DNA of 55,781 nucleotides, from positions 1-55,781 of the forward strand of contig UQPB01000020.1 of the NCBI GenBank assembly GCA_900542835.1, in the 5' to 3' direction. Below the pieces are notes generated by a model that saw nothing but the letters and a program-made list of their open reading frames with translations, was not told where the DNA came from and did no database searches. Source of the stretch: an uncultured Pelosinus sp. Lineage in GTDB: Bacteria; Bacillota; Negativicutes; Sporomusales; Acetonemataceae. The position numbers and the translations under genes were made by a program. Of the stretch, positions 49,756 through 55,781 are shown in pieces (within the stretch, counting starts at the first letter, position 1; every line of letters starts with the position of its first letter).

Positions 49756-51156
49756 CTAACGCCGTTGCGGTGCGGCTGCCGGCTGCCGGCTCAGCAGGGC
49801 TGTGGCCAGGAAGACGCCCAGACAGGCCAGCCACTCCAGATAAATAACATGCGGCAGGATGCGGACGGCGGGAACGGTCTGCCAGAGCACCAGGACGGCG
49901 ACGCCGGTCATGATTGTATAAAAGGCGGAGGGCTTGCGGCAGAGGCCGGGTGCAAACAGGGTGAACAGAATGATGACGCTGAAAGCAGCGGTCAGGCTGA
50001 GGCCGATCATCAGGGTGGTAATAATGCCGCTGATTGTCATCGCCAGGGTCAGGGTTAACAGCCCTAGCAGCAGTACGGCGCTTTTGGTCACAACAACGAA
50101 TTGACTGTCATTGACCGCGGGATTGATGAATTTTTTATAAATATCCTGGGAGAATAGGGTTGCTGAGCTGAGCAGCAGGTTACAGGCTGTCGAAACGTCG
50201 GCGGCCCAGAGGGCGGCAAGGGTGATGCCGGCCAGCACGGGATGGAGCGACATGATCGTCATCGGCAGCGCCAGCGCCGGGCTCATATCGGGGAACTGCG
50301 CCCGGGCGAGGATACCCAGCATCGCGCTGACAAAGCCGATCGGCAGCATCATCAGGCCGCCAAGGACAAAGCCGCGGCGGGCGGACCGGACATCTTTGGC
50401 GCCGAGGGAAATTTGAATGATGCTTTGCAGTGACAGGTTGACTGTCACCAGCACTAGAATCCAGCTGATAATACCGATAATGCCAACGCCGTCGAACAGA
50501 TCAAAATAAGGCACGTCTGCCGGCAGTGCGGCATTGATCGCGCCGATGCCGCCAGCCTGCGTGACGCCGACAATGGTAGCCAGAATGATGCCAATATATT
50601 TCAGGCTGACATTGAGCAGGTTTGACAGGCTGGCCGACCACATGCCGCCAATTGAGGTAATACCGATAAAGACTGCGGCGCTTGTCAGCATGCCGCCGGT
50701 CAGGCTGAAAAACTCGGGCATCAGGGCGCAGAGAATGCTGCCGCCGGCAATGTACTGCAGCGACATCACTACCAACTGAATGAGAATCTGGCAGACAATA
50801 CCGGCAATCATCCCTTTTTTATCATAATAGCGGCCCAATAATTCGGGAATGGTGGTAATGTTGAGCTGACGGTATTTTTTTGCGACCAGCATGCCCATTG
50901 TGATCGCGCCCAGTCCCCAGGCTGTCGTGTACCAGCCGGCGGACAGGCCGACCTTGTAGGCTTGCTCGGCAACGCCGATGGTTGAGGCGCCGCCGACGGC
51001 AAGGCCGACGATGGAGACGGTGATTAACGGTGTGGTCAATTGCCGGCCGGCTAGGGTATAGCCGGCGGCGCTGCCGCTGGCGCGCCGTTTCGCATACCAG
51101 CTGATTATAAACAGCAGCACAATATACAGGCAGACAATGAAAAACGGAATATGCAT
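49756..51156 (-). CDS. Sodium:solute symporter (SSS) family protein
   Basis: A 466-residue inner-membrane transporter with about 12-13 hydrophobic segments. It shows SSS-fold features: YTLAGRQLTTPLITVSIVGLAVGGAST after the first helix and SLKYIGIILATIVGVTQAGG, which corresponds to the SSS signature. Sodium-driven uptake of an organic solute is expected. The T-box leader upstream ties its expression to an uncharged tRNA, so the substrate is likely an amino acid or its precursor. The ATG at 51156 follows GGGAGG. Confidence 0.88.
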   Translation of the reverse strand: MHIPFFIVCLYIVLLFIISWYAKRRASGSAAGYTLAGRQLTTPLITVSIVGLAVGGASTIGVAEQAYKVGLSAGWYTTAWGLGAITMGMLVAKKYRQLNITTIPELLGRYYDKKGMIAGIVCQILIQLVVMSLQYIAGGSILCALMPEFFSLTGGMLTSAAVFIGITSIGGMWSASLSNLLNVSLKYIGIILATIVGVTQAGGIGAINAALPADVPYFDLFDGVGIIGIISWILVLVTVNLSLQSIIQISLGAKDVRSARRGFVLGGLMMLPIGFVSAMLGILARAQFPDMSPALALPMTIMSLHPVLAGITLAALWAADVSTACNLLLSSATLFSQDIYKKFINPAVNDSQFVVVTKSAVLLLGLLTLTLAMTISGIITTLMIGLSLTAAFSVIILFTLFAPGLCRKPSAFYTIMTGVAVLVLWQTVPAVRILPHVIYLEWLACLGVFLATALLSRQPAAAPQRR

Positions 51157-51199
51157 TGGATAACCTCCCTGGCTGTTTTTGAGAATCCGGCTTGACCCT

Positions 51200-51556
51200 G
51201 GCGGTCAGCCAATAAAAAAACCGTCCCGGCAAAGGGACGATTATAACCGTGGTACCACCCAGTTTGATCCCCGGAGCAAATAAAAAAAGCGGTGCCAAAG
51301 GGGCGAAAAGCCGCGGTACCACCCTGTTTTGATCCGAATGATCACTCTTGTGCCTGTAACGCAGACATACGGCACGGCCTACTGCGTTCCCGCCGCTGTC
51401 CTGGCTTGTGCAAGGATGCGGGAGCACTGGTTCAGCCTGCGGTTTAGGAACGAACTTCGCCCGGCTTTTTCAACTGGCTTGCAGCAGCCGCCAGCTCTCT
51501 GCATGAAAAATACCTGACTACTTTTTTCCGTCATTACCTCTCGGGTATGCAGTTTT
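51200..51556 (-). promoter_or_regulatory. T-box leader with two antiterminator/terminator modules
   Basis: On the minus strand, Stem I features are clear: an AGUA in AAAAAGUAGUC, the AGAGAGCUGGCGGCUGCUGC-type apical segment, and a 3' side GCGAAGUUCGUUCCU. The specifier is UUC (Phe), favoured by a following purine, or GUU (Val). Two T-box cores occur: GGGTGGTACCGCGG (51324-51311) and GGGTGGTACCACGG (51260-51247), 64 bases apart, each with its own U-run. Only one Stem I is present. It controls the SSS transporter by tRNA charging. Confidence 0.85.
51214..51239 (-). terminator. Second T-box terminator
   Basis: CGTCCC-N6-GGGACG followed by GTTTTTTT on the minus strand. This is the canonical conditional terminator just before the SSS gene. 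Confidence 0.85.
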
Positions 51557-51562
51557 GTTTTG

Positions 51563-51591
51563 ATTATATCCAGGCGGCGTACAATTGTCAA
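51563..51591 (-). promoter_or_regulatory. Consensus promoter of the T-box transcript
   Basis: TTGACA, 17 bases, TATAAT: both hexamers match the sigma-70 consensus exactly. Transcription would start near 51556, just before the T-box Stem I. It is the strongest promoter seen in the window. Confidence 0.85.
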
Positions 51592-51701
51592 TATTTTTGA
51601 TTGCCGGGAGGACTCGGCAGGAATTTGGCGAAAATGGCATGTGGCTAAGCTTGTTTTCAGCAGGCTTGCCGGCGGCCGGAGAATCGCGACAGGAGGCTGT
51701 T

Positions 51702-52574
51702 ATGGAACTGCGCCTTGCAATTGTGGATGATGATATCAGTATTCGCAAAATGCTCAGACGGATTATCGAGGAAGGCGGTCTGGGCAGGGTTGTCGCCGAA
51801 TGCGGCGACGGGGTCATTGGCGAGGCCGTGCTGCGGGAAAACCGGCCTGATATTGCGCTGATTGACATGCTGCTGCCCGGTCAGGACGGTGTGGCTCTGA
51901 TCAATCGGCTGGCGGCGGACAGGCTTGACACCTCTTATATCATGATTTCGCAGGTAAACAGCGAACCGATGATTACCCAGGCCTATGAGAGCGGCATCGA
52001 ATTTTTTATTCATAAACCGATTAATGTGCTTGAAGTCAGGTCGGTGATCGCCAAGATCCGGGAGAGCCGCAGCCTGCGGCAGTTCATGTCTTACGTTCAC
52101 CAGACGGCTTCGCAGTACTCCGGGCAGAAGGAGCCGGCTAAAGCGCCGAATGAGGGCCGGCATAAAGCTGCTGTCTACCGGACGTTTTCCGATCTGGGCA
52201 TTATTGGCGAGGCCGGCGTTAAGGACATCTATGCGCTTATTGAGCTGATCTGTTCGACGGCGCGCTATAAGCGGGAGAACTCTTATCAATTAAATGAGCT
52301 GTACGGCCATTTGTCGCAAAACCTGAACCAGGACGCGAAAACAATCGAGCAGCGCATTCGCCGCGCGATCGCCAAAGCGCTGCAGAACCTGGCCAATCTG
52401 GGAACCGAGGATTATTATAATGAGAAATTCCAGGCCTACAGCTCGTCGCTGTTCGATTTTAAGGAAGTACGCCAGGAAATCAACTATGTGAACGGCAAAA
52501 GCCATTATCATGGTAAGATCAATGTGAAGAAGTTCATCGAAGGCATTATTTTTATTGCCGAACAGGCTGAGTAA
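51702..52574 (+). CDS. Response regulator with YcbB/GlnL-type output domain
   Basis: A 290-residue regulator. The receiver (1-120) has acidic residues in IVDDD at 7-11, the phosphoacceptor Asp in IALIDMLLPGQDG, Ser in MISQ and Lys in IHKPINV. The C-terminal part (about 150-290) resembles the YcbB output domain of Bacillus GlnL: FSDLGIIGEAGVKDIYALIELIC, then EQRIRRAIAKALQNLANLGTEDYYNEKF. In B. subtilis GlnK-GlnL responds to glutamine and drives glutaminase and transporter genes. Here the sensor kinase follows after 15 bases, then a symporter. The ATG at 51702 follows CAGGAGG. Confidence 0.85.
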   Translation: MELRLAIVDDDISIRKMLRRIIEEGGLGRVVAECGDGVIGEAVLRENRPDIALIDMLLPGQDGVALINRLAADRLDTSYIMISQVNSEPMITQAYESGIEFFIHKPINVLEVRSVIAKIRESRSLRQFMSYVHQTASQYSGQKEPAKAPNEGRHKAAVYRTFSDLGIIGEAGVKDIYALIELICSTARYKRENSYQLNELYGHLSQNLNQDAKTIEQRIRRAIAKALQNLANLGTEDYYNEKFQAYSSSLFDFKEVRQEINYVNGKSHYHGKINVKKFIEGIIFIAEQAE

Positions 52575-52589
52575 AGCAGAGGAATACCC

Positions 52590-53900
52590 ATGAAAAATTT
52601 TCACTTGGACATCGGGCGGCAGAAGCTGCTGCTGCATACGGTCATGCTGGTTACACTGTCCAGCATGGTGTTTGTTTACCCGTTTGACAATCAGTTCCGG
52701 ATCACACTGGGCGTGGCGGTGCTCTCCACTCTGCTGTTGTCCTTTCCCCAGCTCCCGGCCTTCCGCCTGGTTCTGGCCAGCGGTGTCAGCATTGTGCTGT
52801 TCCGGGCCGGGATTTCCCTGCTGCTCGGCCAGAGCAGCCTCAGCAGCGCGCTGGTCATGCATCTGCCGGCATTGGCCTATTATTTTACCTTTGGCGTTCT
52901 GTTCGAACTGTTTACAATCCGTCAGCTGCTGGGAAATTTTCCGCTGGTGATTCTGCTGCTCAGCCTGACCGATGCCCTGAGTAATATGGTTGAGCTGCTG
53001 TTCCGGCCAACGTTGCGGGCGGTCGGCTATGAAATGGCGCTGGCGAGCGTCATTTTACTGGCGCTGGTACGCTCAGGCATTGCCGTTTACGGTTATGTTG
53101 TCCTGAAGCAGTACCATTCCTTTGTGCTGGTACAGGAGAAGCTTAAGCGCTATTCCGACCTGATGCTGATGATTGCCAAGCTCAAAACCGAGCTGTTCTA
53201 CCTGCGCAAGTCGTCGCAGGATATCGAAAGCGTCATGGAACGCAGCTACTGGCTGTACAACCGGTTAAAGCAGCAGGAGCGGACCGAAGGCGGATCGCGG
53301 GCAGAGCAGAATGCGGGCAAAGCGCTTGAGATTGCCCGCGAGATTCACGAAGTGAAAAAGGATTACACCCGGGTTCTTGCCGGCATTGAAAATGTGCTGA
53401 TGCCTTCGAGTCAGGAAAATATGATGCGGTTTTCGGAAGTATTCAATAATATCGAGCAGAATGTATTGCGCTATATTGAAAACGCCGGCAAGCCAATTGC
53501 CATTACCTTTCAGTATGATGAGGATTTTCTGACCGATCAGCACTACACGATCGTGTCGCTGCTGGATAATTTGATCATGAATGCCATTGAGGCCTGCGGC
53601 GATGCCGGCAATATCTGCGTCTCCCAGACGCGCAAGGGGCAGGAATACAGCTTTGAGGTTGCTGACGACGGCGTTGGCATCGCTTCCGAAGAATTGCTGT
53701 TTGTGTTTAAACCCGGCTATTCGACAAAGTTTTCGCCGGAAACCGGCAAGATGTCGACCGGACTGGGGCTGTGCCATGTAAAGAACCTGAGCGAAGACCT
53801 GGGCGGAACCGTCAGTGTCGCCTCCGCTGCCGGCAAGGGGGCAACCTTTATCGTGTCTATTCCTGTCGAACGATTGGCTTGCGGCAGAAAACAACGATAA
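52590..53900 (+). CDS. Membrane sensor histidine kinase, GlnK (YcbA)-like
   Basis: A 436-residue kinase. The N-terminal 180 residues hold about six hydrophobic segments and no large periplasmic domain. A dimerisation helix follows, with the probable phosphoacceptor His in AREIHEVKKDYTRVLAGIE. The ATPase domain has the N box LLDNLIMNAIEACG, G1 VADDGVGI and G2 STGLGLCHVKNL. It phosphorylates the upstream YcbB-type regulator. RBS AGAGGAA precedes the ATG at 52590, 15 bases after the regulator gene. Confidence 0.88.
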   Translation: MKNFHLDIGRQKLLLHTVMLVTLSSMVFVYPFDNQFRITLGVAVLSTLLLSFPQLPAFRLVLASGVSIVLFRAGISLLLGQSSLSSALVMHLPALAYYFTFGVLFELFTIRQLLGNFPLVILLLSLTDALSNMVELLFRPTLRAVGYEMALASVILLALVRSGIAVYGYVVLKQYHSFVLVQEKLKRYSDLMLMIAKLKTELFYLRKSSQDIESVMERSYWLYNRLKQQERTEGGSRAEQNAGKALEIAREIHEVKKDYTRVLAGIENVLMPSSQENMMRFSEVFNNIEQNVLRYIENAGKPIAITFQYDEDFLTDQHYTIVSLLDNLIMNAIEACGDAGNICVSQTRKGQEYSFEVADDGVGIASEELLFVFKPGYSTKFSPETGKMSTGLGLCHVKNLSEDLGGTVSVASAAGKGATFIVSIPVERLACGRKQR

Positions 53901-54181
53901 TAAAGTATACAAGATACAGCGAAGTCTGGAAATAAAAACAGCATAATGAAAATAATCAGATAATTCAGACCGATAAAAATACAAGGTTTTAATTTTTTTT
54001 GTGGGTTTCTGTAGTGTATCGGTTATGGTAGAAACAGAGGAGTCGCATGAATCCCCATACGGATACCTCCTGCCTGAAGGCGGCCGTTAAGCGCTGCTTT
54101 CAGTTGAACGGGTGCAAAGAGAAGGAGGTGTTGTTCAGTCTACCGGGTCCTGCACGAAAAATGAAATTAGGGGGATTAGTT

Positions 54182-55471
54182 GTGAAGCAGTATCAAAAGC
54201 TATTGTTGGGTTTTGCCCTCGGTGTCATTATCGGTCTAATCGGTCATTATACGTTCCCTGAAAAAGCCTATCCGCTTATGACAACCTTAACCGAGTTCTG
54301 TACGCTGACAGGCGCCATTTTCCTTAAAATGATTTTCATGGTTGTTGTGCCGTTATTGACTTCCGCCTTGATGCTTGGCGTGTTTGAGCTGGGTAAGGGC
54401 CGCAATCTGGGTAAGGTTGCCAGTAAATCGCTGGCATTCACCATTGCGTTGAGCCTGATTGCCGTATTGCTGGCAGTGACCATGACCAATGTCATGCAGC
54501 CGGGCGTTGGCGTGGAGTTTGACAAGGAGGCTCTGGCGAAGAATCAGGGCGTTATCTCCATCAATAAAAACATGCAGGCTGCGCAAAACAAACCCTGGAC
54601 CAGCTACATTACCGACCTGATCCCGCAGAATCCGATTGATTCCGCGGCAAGGGCCTTTGGCGGCGAAATAATAGCCGTAATGGTCTTCTCGCTGATGTTC
54701 GGCTATGCGCTTAGTCTGCTGGTGAAGGAGGATAATGCGTTTATCCAGATGCTGCAGACGGTCTTCGACGCTTCGCTGAAGATTATCGAGTGGGCGATGA
54801 AGCTGGCTCCATACGGTATCTTTGCCATTGTCTTCAATACGACTTACCGCATGGGCGCGGGCTTCCTGACCAATGTGGCCTACTTTGCCGCCGTGGTTGT
54901 GCTCAGCCTGCTGATTCAGCAGTTTGTCGTTTACGCGTTGTTCCTGAAAATTTTCGCCAAAACCAACCCGTGGCAGTTCTTTGCGAAGTGCAAGGAAGCC
55001 TACGTATACGCTTTCTCAACCGCTTCCTCCAACGCTACCCTGCCGATCGCTCTGGAAACCGCGGAAAAGACGCTGAAGCTGCCGCCGAAAATTTCCCGCT
55101 TTGTCCTGACTTGCGGCGCTTCCGCCAATCAAAACGGGTCCGGCCTTTATGAAGGCGTGGTGCTGCTGTTCCTGGCACAGGTTTTTGGCGTCAGCCTCAC
55201 CTGGGAGCAGCAGGTTGTCGTTGTACTGACCGCAGTGCTGGGCGGTATCGGAACCGCCGGTGTTCCTGGCGGCACCCTGCCCATTATCGCGATCCTGTGC
55301 GTCAATGTCGGCGTGCCGGTTGAGGGCCTGGGGCTGATTCTGGGTGTTGACCGTTTCCTGGATATGTGCAGAACCACTCTTAACGTATCCGGCGACTTGG
55401 TTATTGCCAAGCTTGTCAGTTCCAATGTGGATGAAGAGACACTTGAGCAAACACCGGACATATCCTGCTAG
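54182..55471 (+). CDS. Dicarboxylate/amino acid:cation symporter (DAACS family)
   Basis: A 429-residue GltP/DctA-like membrane transporter. The re-entrant loop motif STASSNATLPIALETAEK and the LTCGASANQNGSGLYEGVVLLFLAQ segment are diagnostic. GVPGGTLPIIAILCVNVGVPVEGLGLILGVDRFLDMCRTTLNVSGD holds substrate residues. It imports glutamate, aspartate or C4-dicarboxylates with Na+ or H+. The GTG at 54182 (GGGGGA upstream) gives the usual short N-terminus; ATG at 54047 (GAGG upstream) would add 45 residues. It is probably the target of the adjacent two-component system. Confidence 0.88.
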   Translation: MKQYQKLLLGFALGVIIGLIGHYTFPEKAYPLMTTLTEFCTLTGAIFLKMIFMVVVPLLTSALMLGVFELGKGRNLGKVASKSLAFTIALSLIAVLLAVTMTNVMQPGVGVEFDKEALAKNQGVISINKNMQAAQNKPWTSYITDLIPQNPIDSAARAFGGEIIAVMVFSLMFGYALSLLVKEDNAFIQMLQTVFDASLKIIEWAMKLAPYGIFAIVFNTTYRMGAGFLTNVAYFAAVVVLSLLIQQFVVYALFLKIFAKTNPWQFFAKCKEAYVYAFSTASSNATLPIALETAEKTLKLPPKISRFVLTCGASANQNGSGLYEGVVLLFLAQVFGVSLTWEQQVVVVLTAVLGGIGTAGVPGGTLPIIAILCVNVGVPVEGLGLILGVDRFLDMCRTTLNVSGDLVIAKLVSSNVDEETLEQTPDISC

Positions 55472-55495
55472 CAGCAGGCCGAGTCCGCGCCGAAA

Positions 55496-55530
55496 CCGCC
55501 GAACCGCGAGGTTCGGCGGCTTCTGTTTTC
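55496..55530 (+). terminator. Terminator after the symporter gene
   Basis: CCGCCGAACC and its exact complement flank a GCGA tetraloop, followed by CTTCTGTTTTC. A good intrinsic terminator. Confidence 0.75.
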
Positions 55531-55781
55531 TTAACGGCGCGCCGCCGTACGCTTATGGCGTTTCAAACTCAAGGCCGGTAGCGTTTACACAAGAAGGTGA
55601 ATAGTATGCCAGTAAACGTTAGCGGAGCGCTTGGGCGTGCGCAGCGAAGCTGGCGGTCAGGGCGCTTACCAAAGTAAGCAAGAGTGTCCGTGATATTTCG
55701 TCCAGTTTGCGGATGCCGGACTTCGTATTCCCGTGCCCCGTTGCGGGAGGGAGACGGGCCGCAGGCCGGAGGAACGGCGAC
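55531..55781. other. Unassigned end of the window
   Basis: No gene is supported here. A 23-codon frame at 55606-55677 follows AGAAGGTGA and begins MPVNVSGALG. CGTTTAC and GTAAACG form a 7-bp inverted pair around it. The last 60 bases are GC-rich with local inverted pairs and might be the start of a structured RNA, but I cannot name one. Confidence 0.3.

Noticed and set aside
51379..51533. A short minus-strand frame beginning MTEKSSQVFF inside the T-box leader, a possible leader peptide
   Set aside because: The sequence is explained by conserved T-box Stem I and downstream stems; amino acid content shows no regulatory codon run.
55606..55677. A 23-codon frame with AGAAGGTGA upstream
   Set aside because: Too short and without recognisable sequence; kept only as part of the unexplained end region.
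1..55781. tRNA, rRNA, CRISPR arrays, prophage and complete insertion sequences
   Set aside because: I looked for each and saw no cloverleaf, rRNA core, regularly spaced repeats, transposase or integrase gene.

Overview
The window reads as the chromosome of an anaerobic, motile, diderm Firmicute, most likely Negativicutes (Sporomusa/Pelosinus-like). This is inferred from the mix of genes. Firmicute-style regulation is present: a T-box leader, strong AGGAGG ribosome sites, TTG/GTG starts, CsrA and a GlnK/GlnL-type two-component system. So is a TonB-dependent outer-membrane receptor. Anaerobic metabolism is shown by a class III ribonucleotide reductase and a 2-oxoacid:ferredoxin oxidoreductase. 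I saw no rRNA, tRNA, CRISPR array, phage or complete insertion sequence. Base composition is high-GC and fairly even.

Layout. 0-5.3 kb: PHP phosphatase, a secreted unknown, a GDSL esterase, a PAS-PucR regulator and an HD-GYP protein; the first part is bracketed by a 50-bp inverted repeat. 5.3-12.3 kb: an exported unknown, a KDG-kinase-like sugar kinase, lrgAB with a divergent LysR gene, a 43-residue small ORF, an XRE regulator, a GGDEF protein and a ZIP metal transporter behind a perfect palindromic operator. 12.3-23.6 kb: lipase, FtsH, topoisomerase III, HxlR regulator with divergent flavoprotein, SIMPL protein, chemoreceptor and thiM-thiE. 23.7-27.9 kb: a block between inverted copies of a dispersed repeat, holding a VTT membrane protein, GNAT enzyme, tag, ddl and a C39-like cysteine peptidase. 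28-29.9 kb: a Fur-box-controlled TonB receptor.

30.1-42.4 kb is a late flagellar locus: flgD, flgE, two different flgK genes, flgL, fliD, a small coiled-coil protein and fliS, then convergent flagellin, an orphan OmpR-type regulator and csrA. The flagellin leader carries seven GGA motifs and a possible H-type pseudoknot, which fits post-transcriptional control by the nearby CsrA.

42.5-55.5 kb: an unknown gene, nitroreductase, korAB-type oxidoreductase, nrdD with a pair of NrdR boxes, a flavin-binding protein, and a sodium:solute symporter read from a T-box leader with two antiterminator/terminator modules. It ends with a GlnK/GlnL-like sensor-regulator pair next to a dicarboxylate/amino-acid symporter. 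The last 250 bases have no supported gene.

No clearly new multi-gene system was found. The most interesting signals are regulatory and repetitive: the tandem T-box, the flagellin leader, the dispersed repeat families and the doubled flgK.
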